A stretch of 64,000 nt of DNA, taken from Bacillota bacterium (GTDB lineage Bacteria > Bacillota > Clostridia > DSM-8532). Positions within the stretch are counted from its first letter, which is position 1, and every line of letters starts with the position of its first letter. Below, piece after piece: positions 16,629 through 24,818 of this stretch. Below the pieces are notes generated by a model that ran no database searches, was not told the DNA's origin, and saw only the letters and a program-made list of their open reading frames with translations. Where the stretch lies: NCBI GenBank assembly GCA_023443745.1, contig JAEZTB010000070.1:1-64000 (forward strand), written 5' to 3'. A program made the position numbers and the translations under genes.

Positions 16629-17279
16629 ATGAATCATCTGGCTTCCAAATGGACTGGAAAAACAATTGTTACCTTTGGCGATTCCATCACCTGGTATGAT
16701 GGCCAGCCCTATGGTTCTACCCATAGTGAAAGCGGTCAAATAGCCGTAGGCTACCAATCCTACATGAGAAAGCACTTGGATGCTGTTGTTAAAAATGAGG
16801 GTGTATCGGGTTACACCATGCCTCAGATTTCAGAAAAGGTCCGAACCTATGACTTTACAGGTGTGGACGCCGTAACCCTGACAGCGGGAGCCAATGATTT
16901 CAGGAATATTCCGACATTATTAGGAACGGTCAGGCCCATTGGAAACGAATTCGATAACTCGACAACCATTGGTGCATTACAATCAGCCATAGAATATATT
17001 CTTGGCCAAAATCCAAAAATCAGAATCTATATCCTTACACCTATTAGGGGATGGAATGGTTCGGATGTCATGCCCACAGCATATCCTGACGGCTTAAAGA
17101 AAGCTGCAGAATGCTATGCTTTACCGGTTTGTGACTGGTATTGCGAGAGCGGTATTAATGCCATAACCAAAAGTGTTTACATCGGGGATGACGATACTTT
17201 GCCTTATGAATTGCATCCTACAAATTCTGGCTTCGAGCGTATGGCAGGTATCCTGATCCCGTTTTTGGTTACCCATTAG
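16629..17279 (+). CDS. SGNH/GDSL-family hydrolase
   Basis: A 216-residue esterase-type protein with no signal peptide. Block I is TFGDSITWYDG with the nucleophile Ser (about residue 18). Block III is TAGANDFRN with the Asn, and block V is ELHPTNSGF with the His (about 197-205). GGGGGG-rich ribosome site precedes ATG 16629. It closes the five-gene operon and is followed by a terminator at 17334. SGNH enzymes in sugar operons commonly remove O-acyl groups from carbohydrates; that role is inferred. A second, unrelated SGNH protein lies at 25768. Confidence 0.85.
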   Translation: MNHLASKWTGKTIVTFGDSITWYDGQPYGSTHSESGQIAVGYQSYMRKHLDAVVKNEGVSGYTMPQISEKVRTYDFTGVDAVTLTAGANDFRNIPTLLGTVRPIGNEFDNSTTIGALQSAIEYILGQNPKIRIYILTPIRGWNGSDVMPTAYPDGLKKAAECYALPVCDWYCESGINAITKSVYIGDDDTLPYELHPTNSGFERMAGILIPFLVTH

Positions 17280-17333
17280 GGAGACCGGTTTAAAGCTTAA
17301 TTAGGGGGATATTATTGCATTCTAAATCGGTTA

Positions 17334-17368
17334 GTGAAAAGACCAGCCTTATAGGTTGGTCTTTTCAC
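17334..17368. terminator. Bidirectional terminator
   Basis: A 16-bp stem (17334-17349 with 17353-17368, one G-U pair) around a 3-nt loop, with A-runs before and T-runs within the arms on both strands. It separates the convergent SGNH hydrolase and CPBP protease genes. Confidence 0.8.
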
Positions 17369-17386
17369 AATAAAAAATAGTAGAAT

Positions 17387-18178
17387 CTATAGTTTACTTT
17401 GAGCTTGATAATTTATTTTTTTTACATAAATTATCAAACACAGAATTGCAAAAATACATGTACAAATTGTAATACCAATAGTAGAAGCGACTGTATCATC
17501 CTTAATTATGCTTAATGAATAGTTGAAAATTTGATGTATCAGAATGGGCACAACTAGATTTTTGTTATCACTATAAAGTATAGCCATAATTAATGTTAAT
17601 CCTATAAATGCGAATGTATTACAAATGAACTGAATAATCATTACATTTAGTGAATCTCCCGAAACAAGAATGAGAGGAAAATGCCAAAAACTCCATAGTA
17701 ATCCGGTTATAATTGCTGCTTTTAATAATCCGTATTTTTTTTCAAGCTCTGTAAGAAAAAATGCTCGCCAGCCAATTTCTTCCCCTAAAGAGCCTTTTAT
17801 TAAACACATAAGAAAAGAAGATACTAAGGTACTAAAAGAACTAACAACTAATGTAGAAAGCATTATATCTTTTATAAGTGATATATAAAAAACATTTCCT
17901 AATAAAATAACTATGAAAAATAATATGATAGAAACTATTATTGACAGACTAATTTTTCCTTTAAACTGTCGAAGTATGTACTGCCTTAGGTTATCTTTAG
18001 GATATATTTTATTAAACATAACAAAGAAAACAAATGTTGATGTCCACGCGCCTAATACTTGTAGAATTCTCCCTACTAAGGGCATATCAAAAACGAACAT
18101 AAACGCTCCTATTACACCAATTAAAATAATAAATGTTAAGAACGTATAAATAATAAATTTCTTTAAGTACTTTTCCAT
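17387..18178 (-). CDS. CPBP-family intramembrane glutamic endopeptidase
   Basis: A 263-residue, strongly hydrophobic protein with about eight membrane segments. The CPBP (CAAX protease and bacteriocin-processing) motifs are present: GEEIGWRAFFL gives EExxxR (about 133-138) and FWHFPLIL gives FxxxH (about 165). A later helix carries CNTFAFIGL. GAAAGGA precedes the ATG. The gene is much richer in A+T than the sugar operons around it, a sign of recent transfer. It lies 25 nt behind a TetR gene, so the two are probably one transcript under TetR control. Members process peptides or give bacteriocin self-immunity; which one applies is unknown. Confidence 0.88.
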   Translation of the reverse strand: MEKYLKKFIIYTFLTFIILIGVIGAFMFVFDMPLVGRILQVLGAWTSTFVFFVMFNKIYPKDNLRQYILRQFKGKISLSIIVSIILFFIVILLGNVFYISLIKDIMLSTLVVSSFSTLVSSFLMCLIKGSLGEEIGWRAFFLTELEKKYGLLKAAIITGLLWSFWHFPLILVSGDSLNVMIIQFICNTFAFIGLTLIMAILYSDNKNLVVPILIHQIFNYSLSIIKDDTVASTIGITICTCIFAILCLIIYVKKINYQAQSKL

Positions 18179-18203
18179 ATTCTTAATTTCCTTTCGGTTA
18201 ATA

Positions 18204-18830
18204 TTAACAGAATATCTCTTTTAATATTGAAAAGGTGCCACGCGGCGTACCTAATAAAACTTCAATATGGTAAATGAAAGCATTTATATTTTCCATTATT
18301 TCTTCATTACTCATTTTATTTAACCTATCATTATCAAAGATTAAGTTTCCATAAACCAACAACATCTCTATACTTTGATGAAGATAAGGGCAATTAATAA
18401 CTCCTTCTTTTTTACCTTCCTCTGATAATTTTATTAATATAGGAAGAAATGCTTCAACCATAGCATTTTGCATTTTTTGATGCATAAAATTGTTTTCTGC
18501 ATTGTGAAGATATATTAAATTCTGCTCATTATTAATATCAGAGAATTTTGCCATTTTGAATACAGTTACAATCCTATCTAGAAAATTTACGCTTTTATTT
18601 TCTGCAATTCCATTTAATTCCTCAATAACATGAGCTACTCGTCTATCAATTATGGCATTCATAATTTCATTTTTTGTTTTAAAATGATAATATAAAGTTC
18701 CTTTAGCAATATTAATAGACGTGGCAATATCAACAGTGCTTGTATTTTCAAATCCTTTCTCTAAAAACATTTTTTCTGCTATATCCAAAATTTCATTACG
18801 ACGTTCTTCTGCGTCTTTAGTAATTCTCAT
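18204..18830 (-). CDS. TetR/AcrR-family transcriptional regulator
   Basis: A 208-residue TetR regulator. Residues about 8-55 form the HTH: EILDIAEKMFLEKGFENTSTVDIATS and IAKGTLYYHFKTKNEI. The rest is the helical ligand-binding dimerisation domain. I set the start at ATG 18830, 5 nt behind GGAGG. Longer starts (ATG 18842, TTG 18869) lack a site and would place the operator inside the coding region. A 21-bp palindrome just upstream (18846-18866) should be its own operator. It is AT-rich like the CPBP gene it precedes, and the two probably form a small transferred resistance or immunity unit. Confidence 0.88.
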   Translation of the reverse strand: MRITKDAEERRNEILDIAEKMFLEKGFENTSTVDIATSINIAKGTLYYHFKTKNEIMNAIIDRRVAHVIEELNGIAENKSVNFLDRIVTVFKMAKFSDINNEQNLIYLHNAENNFMHQKMQNAMVEAFLPILIKLSEEGKKEGVINCPYLHQSIEMLLVYGNLIFDNDRLNKMSNEEIMENINAFIYHIEVLLGTPRGTFSILKEIFC

Positions 18831-18845
18831 TTTCTCCTCCATTCT

Positions 18846-18866
18846 ACTGACCGGGAGACGGTCAGT
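18846..18866. promoter_or_regulatory. TetR operator palindrome ACTGACCG-N5-CGGTCAGT
   Basis: Perfect 8-bp arms (18846-18853 and 18859-18866) around GGAGA. It sits between the -10 element (18877-18882) and the start codon of the TetR gene, the usual place for autorepression. Sites of this TGACCG...CGGTCA form are common for clostridial TetR regulators. Confidence 0.75.
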
Positions 18867-18876
18867 CAATAAATAA

Positions 18877-18904
18877 ATTTTACCACTCTAATTTTTTTTG
18901 TCAA
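18877..18904 (-). promoter_or_regulatory. Promoter of tetR-CPBP unit
   Basis: On the minus strand TTGACA (18904-18899), a 16-bp spacer and TAAAAT (18882-18877). Transcription would start near 18870, directly before the operator. Confidence 0.7.
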
Positions 18905-18928
18905 ATATAATTTTATTAAGATAATGTA

Positions 18929-19138
18929 TGGCATTTTGCCCGTGTTGTTGAAGTCATAAAAAGAGAAGCTCCCGGGGTTGCGGTAGAAGTGCTAATTCCT
19001 GATTTCCAGGGGGATTACAAGGCTTTAAAGACGGTGTTAGAATCAAAACCCCAAATCACATTGAAACAGTGCCCAGACTATATACCGAAGTCAGGCCCCT
19101 TTGTCAGAAGCTCGTATATGGCGGAAGAAGCTTTTTAA
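18929..19138 (+). pseudogene. Decayed lipoyl synthase (lipA) fragment
   Basis: Reading from 18932, HFARVVEVIKREAPG is followed by VAVEVLIPDFQGD and KALKTVLESKP, which is the C-terminal part of lipoyl synthase (HFAxxIxAIRExxP...IEVLIPDFxG). The frame then breaks near 19050 and resumes in another frame as NHIETVPRLYTEVRPL and GGRSFL, matching the LipA NHNxETVPRLYxxVRPxAxY-RSL region with a small deletion. The radical-SAM half (CxxxCxxC) is missing upstream. No start or ribosome site. It is therefore a non-functional relic. It lies beside phage-type and transferred genes. Confidence 0.8.
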
Positions 19139-19180
19139 GCAAGAGTCAGAGTGATTTTTCAATAACTGTCAGTTGCAGCC

Positions 19181-19513
19181 TTATTCAATAACAAACGCAC
19201 CGTTACTGAATTTTACTTTTGAGACCGTCTCCACATAAAGCTCATGATTTCTTTTGCATTTATGGTGTAATATATCTCCCTCAAAGATTTCTCGACCGTC
19301 CTTGTCATACAGACCTGTGAACTGACCGACTGTTTCTGGAATAACCTCAATGATTTCCATATTGAATTTTCCATCGGTACATTCAGATATATTACAGCTA
19401 TCGCTGATAATATAGCACCCTTTTTTACCGTTTATCAAGCTGTTGGTGATCATATCGCCATAAACCCATTCGCCGTCATTTATTCGTTTGCCTCTAAATT
19501 TAATCTCCCTCAA
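19181..19513 (-). CDS. YopX-family phage-type protein
   Basis: A 110-residue protein of the YopX family (PF09643), found in phages and prophage remnants of Firmicutes. Visible family segments are REIKFRGKR at the N-terminus, GEWVYGDMI, IIEVIPETVGQFTGLYDKDGREIFEGDIL and VKFSNGAFV near the end. I propose the TTG at 19513 as start, because AAGGAGG lies 9 nt upstream and the protein then begins at the family's usual REIKFRGK; an ATG at 19537 is the alternative. It ends somewhat earlier than many members (about 130-150). Its role is unknown. With the lipA relic it marks this patch as a remnant of mobile DNA. Confidence 0.75.
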   Translation of the reverse strand: MREIKFRGKRINDGEWVYGDMITNSLINGKKGCYIISDSCNISECTDGKFNMEIIEVIPETVGQFTGLYDKDGREIFEGDILHHKCKRNHELYVETVSKVKFSNGAFVIE

Positions 19514-19679
19514 AACATCCTGCCTCCTTTTTCCCATAAATGCACTAAAACAGCTTATGTTTAGTACATTTAAGAAAATCAGACTTGATATCTTTCATAC
19601 GTTTTGTTAATAATGTTATACCATTCTTGGACTTTTTTTACATGATAGAGCTGATTCAATTTTAGCATGATCATTTTTA

Positions 19680-19725
19680 TTTATCAACACAAAATAAAAA
19701 TAATTTTTTATTTTGTGTTGATAAA
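19680..19725. other. Perfect 21-bp AT-rich inverted repeat before nagA
   Basis: Arms 19680-19700 and 19705-19725 pair perfectly around TAAT. The sequence TTATCAACACAAAATAAAAA and its complement include TGTGTTGATAA half-sites. It lies 70 nt before nagA. It could be an operator for the RpiR or another regulator, an attenuator hairpin (its arm ends in T-rich sequence), or the scar of an inserted element. Confidence 0.65.
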
Positions 19726-19795
19726 AGATATTTTCAGTGGTAACATATGTGCTAAGTAGGTGCGTAGCCGAGATTTATCAGAGGAGAATGCAGAA

Positions 19796-20947
19796 ATGGG
19801 AAAGCTGATGCTAGTTAATGGCAAGGTCTTTGATGGCTATCAATTTATTGGATATAAAGATATCCTGATTGAGGAAAGTAAAGTGGTGGGGATACAGGAC
19901 CAAATTAGTTCCGATTGCTGCAGGATAGATGTAAAGGATATGATTGTCTGCCCCGGCTTTATCGATCTACACACCCATGGAGCATTGGGCTGGGATTTCA
20001 CCAACGCTGACAGTGATGGCCTTAGTAAGGTCTGTTATTTTTTCGGTGTACATGGAGTAACCAGTTTTTTAGCAACTGCGCATACTGCGGAAAGTCAAAA
20101 AATAAGATCATGTCTTCGGCAAATTGCCCTGTTCAAGGAGAAAAAGCATGTTTACGACAATATCCTCGGCGTACATTTGGAAGGCCCTTTCATTAATGAG
20201 AAAAGAAAGGGAGCAATGAATGAGCAATATATCCGGCTGCTTTCCATAGAGAACTATGATGAGCTTGTATCGGGCTATGAGGATATGGTAAAAACAATAA
20301 CCCTGGCACCTGAAATGACGGGGGCGCCGCAGCTGATAAAATATTTGAAAGCAAGAGGCGTTTATGTTTCGCTGGGCCATAGTGCCGCTACCTATGATGA
20401 AACATCGGAGGCTGTCAATTACGGGGCTAATAGAGCAACGCACCTTTTTAATGCCATGGGTACCTTGAACCACAGAGAACCGGGTATAGCAGGCGGTGTT
20501 CTTGACTGCAGGGATGTTTTCGTTGAAATGATTGCTGATGGAAACCATCTGCATCCGGCTGTAATAAGGTTGGTCTATAAGATCAAAGGTCCTGACAGAT
20601 GCGTTATTGTGAGTGACTCTGTAGAACCGGCCGGCCTAGAGGATGGGGAATACAATATTGGCGGGAAAACAGTTGTTATGAAGGATCAGATATGCAGACA
20701 AAAAGGAAGTGACACTCTCTGCGGAAGCACCATCACGTTGGATCAGTCGGTCAGAAGCCTAATAACAATGGGAATTGATATGGAGGGTGCGCTTAAGATG
20801 GTCACGTCCAGTCCTGCGGCAGCAATAGGCTTAAAGGGCAAGAAAGGCGAACTTAAGCCAGGCTGTGATGCCGATATTGTGGTATTGGACAAGAATCTTA
20901 ATGTGGTTTTGACCATCATCCGTGGAGAGATATTAAAAGACAGATGA
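19796..20947 (+). CDS. nagA: N-acetylglucosamine-6-phosphate deacetylase
   Basis: A 383-residue amidohydrolase that removes acetate from GlcNAc-6-phosphate to give glucosamine-6-phosphate. IDLHTHGALGWDFTNA is the HxH site. GVHLEGPFINEKRKGAMNEQYI has the metal Glu and the substrate loop. SLGHSAATYDE and ATHLFNAMGTLNHREPGIAGG carry metal and substrate His residues, and VSDSVEPAGLEDG the catalytic Asp. The start is ATG 19796 behind GAGGAGA; GTG 19760 lacks a site. It heads an operon with two ROK kinases and an RpiR regulator, and nanA/nanE-type genes follow, so it serves sialic acid or GlcNAc use. Unlike the NagA-like protein at 6658, its signature is canonical. Confidence 0.93.
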   Translation: MGKLMLVNGKVFDGYQFIGYKDILIEESKVVGIQDQISSDCCRIDVKDMIVCPGFIDLHTHGALGWDFTNADSDGLSKVCYFFGVHGVTSFLATAHTAESQKIRSCLRQIALFKEKKHVYDNILGVHLEGPFINEKRKGAMNEQYIRLLSIENYDELVSGYEDMVKTITLAPEMTGAPQLIKYLKARGVYVSLGHSAATYDETSEAVNYGANRATHLFNAMGTLNHREPGIAGGVLDCRDVFVEMIADGNHLHPAVIRLVYKIKGPDRCVIVSDSVEPAGLEDGEYNIGGKTVVMKDQICRQKGSDTLCGSTITLDQSVRSLITMGIDMEGALKMVTSSPAAAIGLKGKKGELKPGCDADIVVLDKNLNVVLTIIRGEILKDR

Positions 20948-20981
20948 TCTTACCAAATAGCATTTATGAGAGGTTAGGAAG

Positions 20982-21869
20982 ATGAAGATTTTAGCTCTTG
21001 ACATAGGTGGAACAGCCATTAAAGCGGGGATTTTTAGAGAAAATGGTATAATTGACGAAACTACTGAATATCAAACCAATCGTCATGAGGGCGGCCAAAA
21101 GCTCATGGAGCGTATTCTCGAGATAACAAACAGCTACAGGGGAATTGACCGCATTGGCATCAGCGCTACCGGACAGATTGATTCTGCAAGCGGCAGTGTG
21201 ATTTATGGGACAGACAGTCTCCCGGGCTGGCCGGGAACAAGAATTAAAGAGCTGATTGAAAAAAGCATGGGCGTTCATGTAGCAGTAGAAAATGATGCCA
21301 ATGCTGCTGCATTGGGCGAAGCCTATTACGGCAGCGGTAGAGGAATTCCAGATTTTTTATGCCTGACTTATGGTACTGGTGTCGGGGGCGCCATTATACA
21401 ATCGGGGAGGATTTATAGGGGGTCATCGGGCTCTGCTGCAGAATTTGGCCATATTATCACCCATGTCGGCGGACGCAAATGTATGTGCGGAGGATATGGG
21501 TGTTATGAAGAATACGCTTCTGCGACGGTACTCTGCAAAAATGTAGCTGAGGCGTTGGGAATCAAGGAAATAGATGGACGGGAGGTCTTCCGGCTTCTTT
21601 CTGAAAACAATGCTGATGTTAAAAAGCAGGTAGACGGCTGGATAAATGAAGTTGTCACAGGGCTTGTTTCTCTTGTTTACATTTTTAATCCCTCATGTAT
21701 CATATTGGGTGGAGGAGTGATGAGCCAACCCTATATCATCGATGCTGTAGAGAAAAGCTTGCCAAGCCATGTCATGCCCAGCTTCAGGAAGCTATCTGTA
21801 AAAAAAGCATCCCTTGGTAATTTGGCAGGCCTATATGGTGCCATGCATTCGGTAATGAATCTTGATTGA
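20982..21869 (+). CDS. ROK-family sugar kinase (NanK/NagK-type), first copy
   Basis: A 295-residue ROK kinase. LALDIGGTAIKAGIF is the ATP phosphate motif, VENDANAAALGEAYYG holds the catalytic Asp (about residue 105), and GHIITHVGG plus KCMCGGYGCYEEYAS form the zinc site (His and three Cys). GGGVMSQP is near the C-terminus. It fits ManNAc or GlcNAc kinase, acting before NanE/NagA. AGGTTAGGA lies before the ATG. A second ROK gene follows directly, so the two probably split the ManNAc and GlcNAc (or glucose) kinase tasks. I cannot assign which is which. Confidence 0.88.
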   Translation: MKILALDIGGTAIKAGIFRENGIIDETTEYQTNRHEGGQKLMERILEITNSYRGIDRIGISATGQIDSASGSVIYGTDSLPGWPGTRIKELIEKSMGVHVAVENDANAAALGEAYYGSGRGIPDFLCLTYGTGVGGAIIQSGRIYRGSSGSAAEFGHIITHVGGRKCMCGGYGCYEEYASATVLCKNVAEALGIKEIDGREVFRLLSENNADVKKQVDGWINEVVTGLVSLVYIFNPSCIILGGGVMSQPYIIDAVEKSLPSHVMPSFRKLSVKKASLGNLAGLYGAMHSVMNLD

Positions 21870-21930
21870 GTTTTTTCTTTCAAATATAATTGATCGTAAT
21901 AGGACATTAAAAATTGACGAAATAGGCGGG

Positions 21931-22836
21931 GTGGATGATATAAAAATACTGGCTCTTGATCTGGGAGGAACAATGATAAAGTCCGCGATTGTGGATGAAG
22001 ACGGTCAACTGTCACAGGAAAATGAGGTTCCGTCACAAGGGAAACAGGGCGGGGACAAGCTTCTGAAAAATGCTATTTCTCTTGTGAGGCAATATACCGG
22101 GTATGATCGTATCGGTATAAGCACCACCGGGCAGGTCAATATAAAAGATGGCTCCATACGATATGCCAATGAAAATGTACCCTGTTATACAGGAAAGCCT
22201 GTCAAGGAGCTCTTCCAGAATGAGTTTCATGTTCCTGCCGCCGTACTTAACGACGTTCATGCCGCCGCACTTGGAGAGGCTATTTACGGAGCGGGTAAAA
22301 GCTATCAGGATTTTCTCTGTCTGACTTATGGAACAGGAGTCGGAGGAGCAATCATCATTAATAAGCAGGTGTATTTTGGCGGCTTTGGCGTAGCCGGTGA
22401 GTTTGGGCATATCCTTACCCATGCCGGGGGCTTAGAGTGCGGCTGTGGTCAAACGGGATGCTATGAGCAATACGCTTCAACCACCGCTCTGGTAAAAAAG
22501 GCTCTGGAAGCTAATCCGGAATGCGTAAACGGCAGGGTCGTATTTGAAAAACATTATGGGAGAGATAATAAAATAATACAAATTGTAGATGAGTGGATTG
22601 AAGAAATTCTTCTTGGACTGGTTACGTTGATTCCTGTATTTAATCCCCAATGCATTGTCCTTGGGGGCGGTATAATGAATGAAGACTATATTTTGAAAAC
22701 CATTAACGGTAAAATTTACGGTCATCTGAATCCTGGCCATCTCGGAGTTAAAATAGTCAAGGCAGAGCTGGGAAACCGGGCTGGGTTGCTTGGTGCCAGC
22801 ATTTGGAGTATTCAGCCCAAAGGAGGATGTCAATGA
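21931..22836 (+). CDS. ROK-family sugar kinase (NanK/NagK-type), second copy
   Basis: A 301-residue paralog of the preceding kinase. LALDLGGTMIKSAIV, the Asp in LNDVHAAALGEAIYG, and the zinc site GHILTHAGG with ECGCGQTGCYEQYAS are intact. Where the first copy has NDAN this has NDVH, a change next to the catalytic Asp. The start is uncertain: GTG 21931 makes the N-terminus align with the first copy, but its ribosome site (AGGCGGG) is too close; TTG 21862 would overlap the upstream stop. The stop overlaps the RpiR start (ATGA). Substrate specificity probably differs from copy 1. Confidence 0.85.
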   Translation: MDDIKILALDLGGTMIKSAIVDEDGQLSQENEVPSQGKQGGDKLLKNAISLVRQYTGYDRIGISTTGQVNIKDGSIRYANENVPCYTGKPVKELFQNEFHVPAAVLNDVHAAALGEAIYGAGKSYQDFLCLTYGTGVGGAIIINKQVYFGGFGVAGEFGHILTHAGGLECGCGQTGCYEQYASTTALVKKALEANPECVNGRVVFEKHYGRDNKIIQIVDEWIEEILLGLVTLIPVFNPQCIVLGGGIMNEDYILKTINGKIYGHLNPGHLGVKIVKAELGNRAGLLGASIWSIQPKGGCQ

Positions 22837-23684
22837 GCGCGGATATTTTTACACTCATCAAAGCCAACTATAATATTTTTACAAAGGCTGAAAAGAAGGT
22901 CGCCGACTTTATTATGGCTGATCCCAGAAGGGTATTGTATATGTCGATCACCGATTTGGCTGATGCCTGTGATGTAGGAGATACAAGCGTTTTCCGCTTC
23001 TGCAGAGATTTGAAATTAAAGGGCTATCAGGACTTTAAGGTTATGGTGGCTCAAAGCCTGGGGTCGGATAATGACACCTCCCAGATTACGGGTATGGTGC
23101 AGCCCGAGGACAGTACCGAGGTCATGGTCAAAAAGCTGCTTTCCACCAATGTAAGTGCTTTAAATGAAACCTATGACCTAATCAATATAGAAAAGATCCA
23201 GAAAACTGTTGATTGGATGCTGGAGTCCCAGCGCATCGTATTTTTTGGAGTAGGTGCGTCCTTAATTACCGCAATGGATGCCTGTAACAAGTTCATGCGT
23301 ATCATACCCAATGTTACCATGACCATGGACGCACACCTTCAGACTATGTCTGCTGCTCTTCTTTCTGAAAAGGATCTGGCTGTAATTTTTTCCTATTCGG
23401 GTTCCACAAAGGATACCATCGATATGGCCAGGCTTGCCAAGTCGCGGAATTCTAAAGTAATTGCCATTACGAAGTTCGCAAAATCCCCACTGACTGAATA
23501 CGCTGATCTTGTCTTGCTATGCGGCTCCAATGAAGGCCCCCTGCAAGGCGGATCCCTTTCTGCCAAGCTATCCCAGCTGTTTCTTCTGGATGTGCTTTAT
23601 ATGGAATACTTTCAAAGAACCCTGGATAAATCAAAGCATAATAAGGAATTTACGGCTAATGCCATTTCAGAAAAGCTGTATTAA
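22833..23684 (+). CDS. MurR/RpiR-family transcriptional regulator
   Basis: A 283-residue regulator. The start is ATG 22833, overlapping the previous stop, with AGGAGG at 22821. Residues 1-75 are the RpiR helix-turn-helix (FTKAEKKVADFIMADPRRVLYMSITDLADACDVGDTSVFRFCRDL). Residues about 120-260 are a SIS domain (VFFGVGASLITAMDACNKFMRI, VIFSYSGSTKDTIDMA), which binds a phosphosugar such as GlcNAc-6-P or ManNAc-6-P. It very likely controls the nag/nan genes around it. The 21-bp repeat at 19680 is one candidate site. Confidence 0.9.
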   Translation: MSADIFTLIKANYNIFTKAEKKVADFIMADPRRVLYMSITDLADACDVGDTSVFRFCRDLKLKGYQDFKVMVAQSLGSDNDTSQITGMVQPEDSTEVMVKKLLSTNVSALNETYDLINIEKIQKTVDWMLESQRIVFFGVGASLITAMDACNKFMRIIPNVTMTMDAHLQTMSAALLSEKDLAVIFSYSGSTKDTIDMARLAKSRNSKVIAITKFAKSPLTEYADLVLLCGSNEGPLQGGSLSAKLSQLFLLDVLYMEYFQRTLDKSKHNKEFTANAISEKLY

Positions 23685-23690
23685 TTAAAC

Positions 23691-23721
23691 AGAGCTGTCC
23701 CAAAAATCTTGGAACAGCCCT
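23691..23721. terminator. GGGCTGTCC-type hairpin terminator
   Basis: Arms 23691-23703 and 23709-23721 pair with two mismatches and are followed by TTTAAAAA. It lies between the convergent RpiR and NanA-like genes, and is a degenerate relative of the hairpins at 6600 and 63852. Confidence 0.6.
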
Positions 23722-23744
23722 TTAAAAATGTATGGAGAGAGCAT

Positions 23745-24662
23745 TTATAACGCTTTGCTGTTTTCTACAGCTTTTCTAATATCCTGATAGAGCTGGTGGA
23801 TGGCAGGATCTTTTTCATCAACCGGGAGGAAAGGCAGACGTGGATCTCCTATATCGCAGCCGTCAAGACGTACAATGGTTTTTACCGCCCCATAGAGGGA
23901 AGGGAATGAGATAAGCCGGTAAATAAGGCCTGTGATAACGGCCTGCAGTTCTTGAGCCTTGGCAAGCTCCCCGCGGTTGATCAGTTCTTCCAGCTTGAGA
24001 TACAGCTCAGGCATTGCTCCGTATGTGCCGCCGATACCGGCGTCTGCTCCTAAGACACGGCCTGCCAGATATTGTTCATCAGGCCCGTTAAAGACAATAA
24101 AATCCTTACCGCCGGCCTGCTTGAAGCGTAGTATGTCATGGGCGGCCTCAGAGGAATTCTTTATGCCTGCTACACGCTCGTTTTTGAGCATTCTGTTGAA
24201 AAGGTTCATGGAAAGACTGTATCCGGTAAGCTGGGGAATGTTATAAATAAAAAAGGGAAGATCAGCGGCTTCTGTAATTTCTGTCCAGTGACGGAAAATA
24301 CCCTCCTCGCTTGGACGGTAATAGACGCAAGGAACAGCGGAAGTTGCATGAGCACCGCTTTTCTCGGCATGGCGGGCAAGGTCTGCCGAATGTCTGGTTG
24401 AGGCAGTACCCACATGGACGATGATGTTCATCTCGTTGCCGACTTCTTCCATAACGGCTTCTAAAACCTGTTTACGTTCATCGTTATCCAGCAGAAAGCC
24501 CTCGCCGGTGCTGCCGCATACATAAAGGCTTTTTACGCCTTTGTTCAGAAAATAGCGGGAAAAGGCTTTTGTGGCCTTAAGGTCCAGGGAGCCATCCTTT
24601 GCAAATGGCGTATTAAATGCCACAGTTACATTGCGAAACCTTGAAACATCATATTTGGACAC
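23745..24662 (-). CDS. nanA: N-acetylneuraminate lyase-like aldolase
   Basis: A 305-residue DHDPS/NAL-family TIM barrel. GSTGEGFLLDNDERK (about residues 48-62) is the form typical of N-acetylneuraminate lyase. IYNIPQLTGYSL carries the catalytic Tyr, VAGIKNSSEAAHD the Schiff-base Lys, and GGTYGAMPELY follows as in NanA. It would cleave Neu5Ac to ManNAc and pyruvate. The start is GTG 24662 with AGGAG 9 nt upstream. It is divergent from nanE, with the palindromic element between them, and convergent with the nagA operon. The assignment rests on motif and context; a related 2-oxo acid is possible. Confidence 0.8.
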   Translation of the reverse strand: MSKYDVSRFRNVTVAFNTPFAKDGSLDLKATKAFSRYFLNKGVKSLYVCGSTGEGFLLDNDERKQVLEAVMEEVGNEMNIIVHVGTASTRHSADLARHAEKSGAHATSAVPCVYYRPSEEGIFRHWTEITEAADLPFFIYNIPQLTGYSLSMNLFNRMLKNERVAGIKNSSEAAHDILRFKQAGGKDFIVFNGPDEQYLAGRVLGADAGIGGTYGAMPELYLKLEELINRGELAKAQELQAVITGLIYRLISFPSLYGAVKTIVRLDGCDIGDPRLPFLPVDEKDPAIHQLYQDIRKAVENSKAL

Positions 24663-24818
24663 AGAACAACACTCCTTTTATGGTGCTATTTTAAAACTTG
24701 GGTTCTTCTTTTGATTCTAGCATTTTCATGGTCCTAAGGCAATATAAAAATAAATATTTTTTTCATAATTAGAATTGAAAAAAGAAATTACCTGTGTTAT
24801 GATGAGAGAAAATAAATA

